Positions 7,569 through 15,338 of a DNA stretch of 64,000 nt are shown in pieces; positions within the stretch are counted from its first letter, which is position 1, and every line of letters begins with the position of its first letter. The notes beneath the pieces are model-generated. The model searched no databases and was not told where the DNA came from. It saw only the letters and a program-made list of their open reading frames with translations. The DNA comes from Candidatus Phosphitivorax anaerolimi (GTDB lineage: Bacteria > Desulfobacterota > Desulfomonilia > UBA1062). The stretch covers positions 1-64,000 of the forward strand of contig MPOS01000018.1 of assembly GCA_001896555.1 (NCBI GenBank), given 5' to 3'. Both the position numbers and the translations under genes were made by a program.

Positions 7569-8339
7569 TCACTCGCCCCTGAACTGAGGCTTCCTTTTTT
7601 CGAGAAATGCCGTGAAGCCCTCAATGGCATCCTTCGAGGCCGCGCAGATATTGCTCTGTTCGGTCTCCACCTTGAGCCCATCGTCCATGCCCTTATCCAG
7701 ATGCGCCTGGACGGAACAAAGGACGGCCCGCACTGCAAGTGGAGCCTTCTCCGAGAGTTCCGCTGCCTTCTCCATGACCCTGGGCATGAGCTGATCAGGC
7801 GGGTAGACCCCATCCACAAGACCTATGGCGAGGGCCTCTTCCGGATTCAGGCGTCTGCTGAAGAGCATGAGATCAAGGGCCTTGGACCTGCCCAGCAGAC
7901 GAGTCAGCCGCTGGGTCCCGCCCCAACCCGGAATGATCCCCAGATTCAGCTCGGGGCAGCCTATCCTGGCTTTGTCGCTGGCCGCCATATACCGGAAATG
8001 GCACGCCAGGGCCAGTTCGCAGCCCCCGCCCAGGGCATGGCCGTTGATGGCCGCGATAACGGGCTTCTCGAACCGGTCAACCTTGGTCCACAGGGCCCGG
8101 CCCACCGCGCCCACGTCCGGGTGGTTCACCGCATCGGCTACGTCCATGCCTGCACAGAACGATTTCTCTCCGCAGCCGGTGATGACCAGAACCCGCACTT
8201 CGCCGTCAGAGGCGACCTCGTCGAGTGCGCGGTCAATTTCACCGAGCATGGCATAGCTCACCGCATTGTTCGCCGGACGGTTCAGGGTCAGTACCGCAAC
8301 CTTTCCTCTTTTCTCCAACAGCAGGGTTTCATAGCCCAT
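7569..8339 (-). CDS. Enoyl-CoA hydratase/isomerase family protein
   Basis: A 256-residue crotonase-fold protein. It has the CoA-binding and oxyanion-hole segments GEKSFCAGMDVAD and AAINGHALGGGCELALACHFR, followed by the Glu-containing FGCPELNLGIIPGWGGTQRL-like region (here GCPELNLGIIPGWGG) expected of hydratases. The start at 8339 is chosen because AAAGGAGG lies 7 bases upstream; an in-frame ATG at 8384 lacks such a site. It is the first gene of a two-gene beta-oxidation operon. Exact chain-length or aromatic-acid specificity cannot be told. Confidence 0.9.
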   Translation of the reverse strand: MGYETLLLEKRGKVAVLTLNRPANNAVSYAMLGEIDRALDEVASDGEVRVLVITGCGEKSFCAGMDVADAVNHPDVGAVGRALWTKVDRFEKPVIAAINGHALGGGCELALACHFRYMAASDKARIGCPELNLGIIPGWGGTQRLTRLLGRSKALDLMLFSRRLNPEEALAIGLVDGVYPPDQLMPRVMEKAAELSEKAPLAVRAVLCSVQAHLDKGMDDGLKVETEQSNICAASKDAIEGFTAFLEKRKPQFRGE

Positions 8340-8448
8340 ACCAAGTCCTCCTTTCATGATAGAAATCGGGATCACATAACTCATGTTATTTGAACGATTC
8401 GAATATACTTGCTTCCCGATCGGGAATCAATGGATAAATAATATGATC

Positions 8449-9231
8449 TTACAATGATTCAGGTGTCATCAGGCTTTTCAGGGAGAAACAATCTTCGTCG
8501 ATCTCCACATCGAACCGGATCGCCTCATAGGTGATCTCGGTGAACGCTCCGGATTCACCAGCCGGGGTGATGCGGATGATCGATGGCAGCATGCGCGAGC
8601 CCAGTTCCCGGATACCGGAATAGGTCATGGTCTGCACGAGGTCTGCCTTATCTCCGTAGAACTCGATATTGAGCGGGAGAAGATCCGATTGCCGAACCGT
8701 TGCAATCACCTTGCTCCATATCGTCTGGGAAGCAGGGTCGGGTCTCAAGGTGATCTCGATCACCTCGGTCTTTTCCCGGATGCCCGTGAAAGTGATTTCC
8801 GCGAGGTAATCCTCGGAGAGCATGTCTCCCCTGACAGCGTCGCTCAAGGTGAGATGGCTCCCCAGCCATGGTGCTCCCGCCATGGAAGGCGGGAGCTTGA
8901 TGACCCGGCCGACATCGGGCAGATAGCTCCAAATACTCTTTCCCAGCTTTACGATCGAGTGCCCCCGCTGTCCCGACGGTTCCAGGGTCCTCACCAGGGT
9001 GTATTTTCTCCCCTTGCTCCAGGCCTCGAGCATGGTTTCGCGTTCGGAAAGACCGGTGGACACTCTCAACCTCATGACCGCATGGCTGGAGCTTCCCCGG
9101 TAAAGGTCGTCGATGCGGCATGCGATCTCTCGGGGAGACATATCCTCAGCGGACAGGGCCGCCCGGAAGGGAAGGACCGGCATGAAAAAGAAAAAGAGCA
9201 GCAGGCAGAGAGTATATCCCGCCCTGATCAT
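8449..9231 (-). CDS. Outer membrane lipoprotein-sorting protein (LolA-like fold)
   Basis: A 260-residue exported protein. The start at 9231 has GGAGGTGG 6 bases upstream and yields a clean signal peptide (core LCLLLFFFFMPVLPF, cleavage near AALSA). The mature part resembles the LolA-like family annotated as outer membrane lipoprotein-sorting protein: repeated beta strands with KYTLVRTLEP, IVKLGKSIWSYLPDVGRVIKLP and a late KVIATVRQSDLLPLNIEFYGD stretch. Such proteins often accompany RND/MmpL-type exporters, but none is adjacent here. Expected location is the periplasm. The ligand is unknown. Confidence 0.75.
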   Translation of the reverse strand: MIRAGYTLCLLLFFFFMPVLPFRAALSAEDMSPREIACRIDDLYRGSSSHAVMRLRVSTGLSERETMLEAWSKGRKYTLVRTLEPSGQRGHSIVKLGKSIWSYLPDVGRVIKLPPSMAGAPWLGSHLTLSDAVRGDMLSEDYLAEITFTGIREKTEVIEITLRPDPASQTIWSKVIATVRQSDLLPLNIEFYGDKADLVQTMTYSGIRELGSRMLPSIIRITPAGESGAFTEITYEAIRFDVEIDEDCFSLKSLMTPESL

Positions 9232-9718
9232 GACACCACCTCCATGCTTTACATTAAAAAGTGCGGGCACTGTCCTTGCCTTCGGAAGGAGGCCGCGGTC
9301 CCCGCCGATTAAGGTCAGGCCTTGCTCAAGGCGATCCTAAAAGAGGTTTTTTAGCGTGCATCCTCTCTTTCTGCTCTTTCTGCAGGACTGACCGCGCATC
9401 CAGGAAAGGGCCCCTGGCGAAAAAAGAAACTATTCTGAAGGAATATAATAGAGAGATGAGACTGTATCACAAGCGGGGTGCAAGCAGGACGGGGAGACAG
9501 GGGTTGTCTTTCGGGCGGGGAAGGGGCATCTTCGTCCCCATGCCCTTTGAGCGGGAGAAAGGCGCCCTGCATGACCTGCGCAAAAACAGGGCTCACCTCC
9601 ACCGAGCCGGACGAAGTGCAGAGGCCGATAAGGCAATGACGTATTTGCCCGCCTCATTTGCAGCCGGGCATGCCTGTAAAAGGTCTCGAGAAGACTAAAA
9701 GCAGGCGAAAAGACGGCG
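9232..9718. other. 487-base intergenic region, no gene seen
   Basis: The region lies between the aspartate kinase stop and the LolA-like start. Open frames present have low-complexity Arg/Gly/Pro composition typical of non-coding high-GC DNA and no ribosome site. It probably contains the promoter of the LolA-like gene, but no convincing -35/-10 pair or terminator was recognised. Confidence 0.4.
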
Positions 9719-11077
9719 TCATTTCAGGAGCGTTCGATAGAGCGCTTTGAGTCCGGCGTCCGCGTACTTCTGGAAGATGCCGAAATGGAAGCTCAACTGA
9801 GAAGGCCCCTGGTCAACGATCTCGATATTGATGTTTTCCTGGTAGAGCGCGGCTGACGCCCTGGCAAGAACCCCGGGTGTGTTCCTCATGCCGATGCCCA
9901 CGGGCGAGAGCAGGCACAGATCGTAGCGGATATCCAGAAAGTCGGGCGAAAGACTCTTGACGATGGTCTCTTTGAGCCCGTCCGCCTTGTCCATGAGATC
10001 GTGCTGATCGACGATCACCGCGATATCATCCTTGTCGGAAGGGTAGTGGTGCGTATTGATGCCGAAGTCTTTGAAGATATCGAGCAGTTCCTTGGTGAAA
10101 CCGATGGTCTCGCCGATCATGTCCTTTTCGATATAGACATAGGCGATGCCGTCCATACGGGCGATGCCCACTGCCGTTTCGCCCGGGATGCGCGAGCTCA
10201 CGATCCTGGTGCCCGGAACACTGGGGTTGTTGGTGTTGCGGATGTTGATGGGGATGTTCTTGTTCTTGCAGCTCACCATGGCGTCGAAATGGAAGACATT
10301 GAATCCCCGCGAGGAGAGCAGCCTGATCTCCTTGTAGGTCAGTTCCGGGATCACCGAGGCCTCGGGGATGAGCCGGGGATCGACCTGGTAGACCCCGTCG
10401 GTGTCGGTCCAGTTCTCATAGCACGAGGCGTCCACGGCATAGGCCACCTCGCCGCCGGTGAGATCCGACCCTCCGCGGGAGAGGACCGCGATGTCTCCTT
10501 TCAGGGTAATGCCGTAGTAGCCGGGGATGACGTAGATCGGCCCGTCCTTCAGGCAATCCCGTATCCCGGAATGGGCTGCGGGGAGCACCTTTGCATTGCC
10601 GAACCGGTCGGAGACGAGGAAGCCCATGTCCTCGGGCAGCATAAGCTTTGCATCCATGCCTTTGCTCTGGAAGTAGCGGGCAATGATCTTGGCGTTGTAG
10701 TGCTCACCTCGGGAGGCGAAGAAATCGATCCTCTTCTTGTTTGAGATGTGAGATGTAAGGTCCGACTCGAGGTCCTCCAGGATATCGTCGCCTCTGATGC
10801 CCAAGTCGGCAACGAGGGATTTGAACTTGGCGAGCACCCTCTCGAAGCTCTCACGTGCCGTGATGCTTTTTCCCCGTGAGCTGAAATGATGCCCGTTGGT
10901 GGCGATATTGAAGAGGTGGTCGGTAACCTTTTCCGATTCGCTTCCATCCTTACCGGGTGCCGAAACGACTACGAAACGGCGGTTTTCGTCGGCGCACACG
11001 ATCCGGCGGACCTTTTCGATCTGGCCGGCATTGGAAACAGAACTCCCCCCGAACTTGCATACGATGCCTGCACCCAT
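9719..11077 (-). CDS. lysC: Aspartate kinase
   Basis: A 452-residue amino acid kinase phosphorylating L-aspartate, the first step toward Lys, Thr and Met. The N-terminus has KFGGSSV, the nucleotide-binding core includes LSRGGSDLTGGEVAYA and the DGVYQVDPRLIPEA motif, and tandem ACT regulatory domains occupy the last 150 residues (VGIARMDGIAYVYIEKD; LLSPVGIGMRNTPGVLARA). AAAGGGGGC precedes the ATG. It stands alone, with no other threonine or lysine pathway gene nearby. Its length fits a monofunctional, ACT-regulated aspartokinase of the longer class. Confidence 0.93.
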   Translation of the reverse strand: MGAGIVCKFGGSSVSNAGQIEKVRRIVCADENRRFVVVSAPGKDGSESEKVTDHLFNIATNGHHFSSRGKSITARESFERVLAKFKSLVADLGIRGDDILEDLESDLTSHISNKKRIDFFASRGEHYNAKIIARYFQSKGMDAKLMLPEDMGFLVSDRFGNAKVLPAAHSGIRDCLKDGPIYVIPGYYGITLKGDIAVLSRGGSDLTGGEVAYAVDASCYENWTDTDGVYQVDPRLIPEASVIPELTYKEIRLLSSRGFNVFHFDAMVSCKNKNIPINIRNTNNPSVPGTRIVSSRIPGETAVGIARMDGIAYVYIEKDMIGETIGFTKELLDIFKDFGINTHHYPSDKDDIAVIVDQHDLMDKADGLKETIVKSLSPDFLDIRYDLCLLSPVGIGMRNTPGVLARASAALYQENINIEIVDQGPSQLSFHFGIFQKYADAGLKALYRTLLK

Positions 11078-11434
11078 GGATCTTGCCCCCTTTCATGCTG
11101 AAGGTCTTCCCTGCTCGTGAAGCCCAGCCCTTTTTCAGCACCCTCTTCTATCCCAACTTCCGGCCCAGGGAAAGAGGCAATCGGAGGCCGGGCTTCCGTA
11201 TGAGGGAGGACTGTCCATCAGGCGGCCTCTCATCGCCGGGGAGGAAATACCGAGGTATGCGGTTGTTTTTCTATTGGGCGCACGCATCGAGGATTTCTGA
11301 AGGGGAGAACATGATGCAGATCTGTATCTCCCTCACGGGACATGCAAGGTTGCATTGCCTGCCCCGGGGATATATATAGCCGGGAGACAGAGGCGCGGGA
11401 ACCTTGAGAAACGCTTGATCGGGGGAAAGTGAAT
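11078..11434. other. Divergent intergenic region between lysC and the MscS gene
   Basis: This 357-base stretch must carry two outward promoters. A 22-codon open frame starting near 11310 has a fair GGGGAG site but no recognisable product. No repeats, terminator or known riboswitch core was seen; in particular there is no convincing lysine riboswitch upstream of lysC. Confidence 0.35.
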
Positions 11435-12394
11435 ATGGAAGTGAATATATTTGATCAGGTCGTGAATTTCGTCTGTGCGGTAAACTGGAACGGGCTGGGC
11501 CATCACGCCTTCCGTATCCTGCTCGTGCTCGTTATAGCTCTGGTGGCAACCAGGGTGCTGAATCGATTGATGAATATCCTCAGGCAGAGGCTCGTGAGCG
11601 CCGGTTTGTCAAAGGGGGATTCAGCCGCCGAGACAGCAAAGCGCACCGACACCATCATCAGGCTCGTCAGACAGGCCTCGTGCATCTTCCTGTGGGCCAT
11701 GGTGGCCCTGGTCCTGCTCAAGGAGGTGGGGGTGGAGATCGCACCCATTCTCGCAGGTGCGGGCATCGTGGGCCTGGCGGTGGGATTCGGGGCCCAGAAC
11801 CTGGTGAGGGACGTGATATCGGGCTTCTTCTTCATTCTGGAGGACCAGGTCCGGGTGGGTGATGTAGTAGTGGTGAACGGCACCGGAGGGCTGGTGGAGG
11901 AGATGAACTTCCGGACCATCATCCTGCGCGATACCTCCGGGGTGGTGCATATCTTCCCCAACGGGACCGTGACCACGCTCAGCAACATGACCAAGGACTG
12001 GTCGGCCTACCTGTTCGATCTCAGCGTGGCCTACAAGGAGGACATTGACCGGGTGATGCGGGTCATCGAGCAGGTCGGGAGCGAGATGGTCCTGGACCCG
12101 AAGTTCGGCCACCTCATGCTCGAAGCCCCGGAGATCTTCGGGGTAAACGAGTTTGCGGATTCCGCCGTGGTGATCCGGGGGCGCATCAAGACCAGGCCGA
12201 TCCAGCAGTGGGCCGTGGGCCGCGAGTTCAATCGCAGGATCAAGTATGCCTTCGATGCCGCAGGGATCGAGATCCCATTTCCCCACCGGACGATTTATTT
12301 CGGTGACGCGAGCAAGCCCTTTGACGTGAGGATCGCAGAGGCGAATCAGGGGGCTGCCGTCAAGGAAGGCCGGAAGGAGCAGGAGCGGGCGTAA
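11435..12394 (+). CDS. Mechanosensitive ion channel, MscS family
   Basis: A 319-residue small-conductance mechanosensitive channel. Three hydrophobic segments precede the pore-lining helix GAGIVGLAVGFGAQNLVRD, which has the Gly/Ala packing pattern of MscS TM3. The beta domain DQVRVGDVVVVNGTGGLVEEM and the C-terminal alpha/beta domain follow. It releases solutes on hypo-osmotic shock from the inner membrane. The ATG at 11435 is favoured over the GTG two codons upstream because GGGGG lies 9 bases before it. Confidence 0.92.
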   Translation: MEVNIFDQVVNFVCAVNWNGLGHHAFRILLVLVIALVATRVLNRLMNILRQRLVSAGLSKGDSAAETAKRTDTIIRLVRQASCIFLWAMVALVLLKEVGVEIAPILAGAGIVGLAVGFGAQNLVRDVISGFFFILEDQVRVGDVVVVNGTGGLVEEMNFRTIILRDTSGVVHIFPNGTVTTLSNMTKDWSAYLFDLSVAYKEDIDRVMRVIEQVGSEMVLDPKFGHLMLEAPEIFGVNEFADSAVVIRGRIKTRPIQQWAVGREFNRRIKYAFDAAGIEIPFPHRTIYFGDASKPFDVRIAEANQGAAVKEGRKEQERA

Positions 12395-12526
12395 GCCCCG
12401 GCGCGCAGAGCCGCCCGTTTCCCTTTGACCATGATAGTCCCTCAGGATCGGGTCTCGAGGCTTATCAGGGGCGTCGACCCGAACGCGTGGTATTCTCCCA
12501 CCTGTCCGCCATTGTTCATGATCCAC

Positions 12527-13522
12527 TCATATCGTCTTTGCAAGCTGGAGAATCTGGAGCGGCAGATCGATGCCGAGCTTCTTGGCCGCATCCAGGTCTA
12601 CGATGATGATCAGGTTCTCCTGACGGATGATAGGAATGTCCTCGGGTTTGAGCTTGTCATTCAGTATCCGTGCCGTCTGATCCGAGGTCAAATCACCGAT
12701 GGTGCGAAATTCGGGGGCGATGTACAGGAGAGACCCCTTGATGTCACCGGTAATGGACGAGATACAGGGGATCATGTTCTCATGTGACATTCTACCCAGA
12801 TCAATGGCCTCTCTGAAGTTTCTCAACCCGTAATACTTGTCGATCGGAACGAAAAAGGCATCGATCTTCTGCGCAATCATCTCCTCGATGGCAGGGACAA
12901 TGGAGTCGCCCATGCCCACCTGCTTGGATATCACCTGGACACCCAGCTGAGGGGCCTTAGCCGCGGTTTCTTCGGTATAGGCGACGGCATTCTCGTCGTC
13001 GCTGTGGATGATGCCGATTGTCTTCATGTTCGGCAAGGCAAGCTGGGAGATGCGGATCACATCGAGCGGGTCCATATAGATGGTAACTCCTGTCAGACCC
13101 TTGCCGGGCTCGGTTTTCGACGGACAGCCCACCAGCTCCGGTATGGCCACGCCGGTGAACACCAGGGGAATGCCGGCCTTGATGAACCTGTCCTTTGCAT
13201 ACTTGGTGGCCGGGGTCCCCACGGTGATGACCGCATCGGGCTTGCGTGAGACGATGTCGCCGGCGGCTCCCTTGATCTTGATGAGGATCTTGACCTTCTC
13301 CCACAGTCCTGCCTCGGCGTCGGCATCGATCACAGTGCGTCTGATGGTGAGGTTCTTCCCCTCCACGAGCCCGTGCTTTTCAAAGCCCTTGACCGTACCT
13401 TCGTAGAGGTGGTCGAAGGCAAGCAGGTTCCCCACCTGGAGAACCTCAACCGAGTAGGTTTCGGCCCGGCACGGACCGAACATGATGAGCAGGGAAAACA
13501 GACACAAGAGCATGTATTTCAT
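12527..13522 (-). CDS. ABC transporter substrate-binding protein (TrpX/ABC_sub_bind family), orphan
   Basis: A 331-residue exported binding protein with a Sec signal (MLLCLFSLLIMFGPCRA). The mature sequence follows the ABC_sub_bind pattern: a leading YSVEVLQVGNLLAFDHLYEGTVKGF, KPDAVITVGTPATKYAKD, IPLVFTGVA, MKTIGIIHSDDENAVAY and a terminal IIIVDLDAAKKLGIDLP. Family members bind tryptophan, tyrosine or related solutes, usually beside a permease and ATPase. No such partner is adjacent here, so it either serves a distant transporter or a sensor. AGGAGG stands before the ATG. Confidence 0.87.
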   Translation of the reverse strand: MKYMLLCLFSLLIMFGPCRAETYSVEVLQVGNLLAFDHLYEGTVKGFEKHGLVEGKNLTIRRTVIDADAEAGLWEKVKILIKIKGAAGDIVSRKPDAVITVGTPATKYAKDRFIKAGIPLVFTGVAIPELVGCPSKTEPGKGLTGVTIYMDPLDVIRISQLALPNMKTIGIIHSDDENAVAYTEETAAKAPQLGVQVISKQVGMGDSIVPAIEEMIAQKIDAFFVPIDKYYGLRNFREAIDLGRMSHENMIPCISSITGDIKGSLLYIAPEFRTIGDLTSDQTARILNDKLKPEDIPIIRQENLIIIVDLDAAKKLGIDLPLQILQLAKTI

Positions 13523-13688
13523 GGCTATCCTCCTAAGTACCGTGTATCATCGCCCGGTACGAGGCTGGAATATCCCTATTCATCGGTAATCGGCGGTACT
13601 ATCTTGAAGCGCCGTACAGGACAATTGTACTGCAAACGGGGGAGGGTGTGGGGCCGTGATCCCTCGGAGGACCGGCCCTGCGCTTCGC

Positions 13689-14012
13689 TCAGCTGCTCAG
13701 GTCCTTTTTCATCTCCTCGAACTGGGCCTTGGAGATCTCTCCTCTGGCATAGCGTTTTTCCACGATGTCCAAAGGGGTTTCCCTCCCGGCCTCATAGGAT
13801 GCAGAGGGCCCTCTGGTGACCCTGATGAAGAGATAGACCACAAGCAGGATGAGGAGAAAGATGATGATCCACATGATCGCACCTCCAAACCACGAGTTCA
13901 TCATGCCCCAGCCGTGGCGGTCATAGTAGCCCTGGGCCATAACGACGGTCGAGAATGCAAGCGTGAAAAGAGAAGCGAGCCACACGGACGTGCAGCGATA
14001 GGTATTCTTCAC
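13689..14012 (-). CDS. SHOCT domain membrane protein
   Basis: A 107-residue small membrane protein beginning at GTG after AAAGGAGG. A signal-like hydrophobic N-terminus (residues 9-26) is followed by a second membrane segment IMWIIIFLLILLVVYLFI. A C-terminal SHOCT motif is seen in LDIVEKRYARGEISKAQFEEMKKDL. SHOCT domains are short oligomerisation modules found at protein ends. No specific function can be given. Confidence 0.82.
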   Translation of the reverse strand: MKNTYRCTSVWLASLFTLAFSTVVMAQGYYDRHGWGMMNSWFGGAIMWIIIFLLILLVVYLFIRVTRGPSASYEAGRETPLDIVEKRYARGEISKAQFEEMKKDLSS

Positions 14013-14217
14013 GCGGGCCTCCTTTCTCCTTCCGGCCCCTTCTCATGACCCCTGTCCCGCTGAAGAGGCGGAAAGAATCGCGAGCTCCGAAAAAGGCCTT
14101 GAGAGCCGCCCGGAGCCCTTGTCCCATGGTGATCTCATATAAAGGGTAGTGGCTGGACTTATGAAAATCAATCACCGCCCCTGCCTCGTCAGAGAAGAAA
14201 AGGGGTAGGGTTCGATG

Positions 14218-14739
14218 CTACAGGGACCCGTCGAGCACCTCGGCCACCGATGCCTTGCAGGCCCGGCAGCGTTGAGCCCCCCGGAAAAGCGGCTCCCCGC
14301 AGAAGGGGCAGTGGTAGCGCTCGCACTCGGAGCGAGCCCACTCAACGCTGCCTTCCTCGTCTCCGAGCTGGGCGACCTTCTGCCGCCAGATGGGTATCGT
14401 GCGCTTCATCACCCTGACGCCCGTGGCGAGACCGAAGTTTTCTATCAGGCTGCACGGCCACTCATTGCACTGGTGGCAGGAGTAGATTCCTTTGGACCTC
14501 ACGCAGTCACGGATACGGCAGAGCCTGCAGAAACCATAGAGCTGCCTGGGGGGGTCGGGCTGCATGCATCCCTGACAGACGGTTTCCTCCGGCCTGGTGC
14601 CGTACAGCCCGCCCATCGCGGCCTTGAACTTCTCGTTGTTGTCGCGCGTGGCGATATACACGCCGCAGGTGCCGCAGTATAAACCGCAGGGCGCCATCAG
14701 CTCCCTGTTCCGGAACTCCTCTTCACTCCATCCCTTCAT
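14218..14739 (-). CDS. DUF3795 protein with C-terminal zinc ribbon
   Basis: A 173-residue cytoplasmic, cysteine-rich protein. The DUF3795 hallmark MAPCGLYCGTCGVY is near the N-terminus, followed by VCQGCMQ, FCRLCRIRDC and SCHQCNEWPCSLIENF, and a terminal ribbon CPFCGEPLFRGAQRCRACK. The many CxxC pairs suggest bound zinc or iron-sulfur. The family is common in anaerobes and has no assigned reaction. AAAGGAG precedes the ATG. Confidence 0.85.
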   Translation of the reverse strand: MKGWSEEEFRNRELMAPCGLYCGTCGVYIATRDNNEKFKAAMGGLYGTRPEETVCQGCMQPDPPRQLYGFCRLCRIRDCVRSKGIYSCHQCNEWPCSLIENFGLATGVRVMKRTIPIWRQKVAQLGDEEGSVEWARSECERYHCPFCGEPLFRGAQRCRACKASVAEVLDGSL

Positions 14740-14889
14740 GGCATCTCCTTTCCCCGTCCTGAAGGAGGCGTCTGCCCTTCGGACAGAAAAGCCGGCAGCC
14801 GCTCGCTAAAGGGCAGGCGAGCCGGTAATACGGGAGTATACCCGAATTAACGGGAAAATCCGAGGGAAAATCACACCCCACAAAAAAGG

Positions 14890-14959
14890 CAAAAAAATAG
14901 CCAGAAGAAATTTTGGAGTAAGAGCATAGAAAAGGAAGGCTATGCTCCTTCTTCTGGCT
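14890..14959 (-). terminator. Minus-strand rho-independent terminator with long stem
   Basis: An 11-bp outer stem pairs 14899-14909 with 14949-14959 and an 8-bp inner stem pairs 14922-14929 with 14940-14947. Read on the minus strand the stem is followed by TATTTTTTTG, a strong T-run. It would end transcripts coming from the histidine kinase gene. The 12-base bulge on one side is unusual for a simple terminator. Confidence 0.6.
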
Positions 14960-15018
14960 TAAAAAAGGAGGTTTCTCTTACAGAGAGTAATTGTTTACTA
15001 ACCTACCACTAAATAATA

Positions 15019-15335
15019 GTGTATAGGCGATGAGCTGAAAGGTGTGTAATCTCTTGAAGACCCGAGTTGTAAGCCCAGGTCCTACAGGGAGGGGCATGGG
15101 GCCTGCCTGACAAATTGATGAAGCAGCGGGGCTGTGCCGGCAGTCGAACAGCCTGGCCGGGCTCATCATGGCGTGTGGTGCTGCATTGACGCCGGTTATA
15201 GGACGGGGGACACAAGGATGGATACGGTCAGGCACCGCTGTTTCCCCGGGAGCGGAGGAAGGCTCGGTTGGGACAGCGGGGCCCGGGAACAGGGCCGTCT
15301 TCCTGAAGATCGAACAGGGACCTCTCGCGGCTGCT
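15019..15335 (+). other. Structured non-coding stretch, possible group II intron 5' remnant
   Basis: About 300 bases without any credible gene, bounded on the left by small hairpins (CACTA-aataa-TAGTG at 15007-15021) and on the right by the histidine kinase stop. The run starts near GTGTAT and contains segments such as GTTGTAAGCCCAGG, GTCGAACAGCCTGGCCGG and ACAAGGATGGATACGGTCAG. These look to me like domain I of bacterial group II introns from memory, not from a search. No domain V and no reverse transcriptase follow, so if correct it is a decayed 5' fragment. An alternative is another structured RNA. Confidence 0.33.
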
Positions 15336-15338
15336 CTC

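Noticed and set aside
9261-9698. Plus-strand open frame between the LolA-like and aspartate kinase genes
   Set aside because: Arg/Gly-rich, no ribosome site and no recognisable motif.
11310-11378. 22-codon open frame upstream of the MscS gene
   Set aside because: A fair ribosome site, but no Trp/His/Leu run or attenuator-like hairpin follows, so a leader peptide is not supported.
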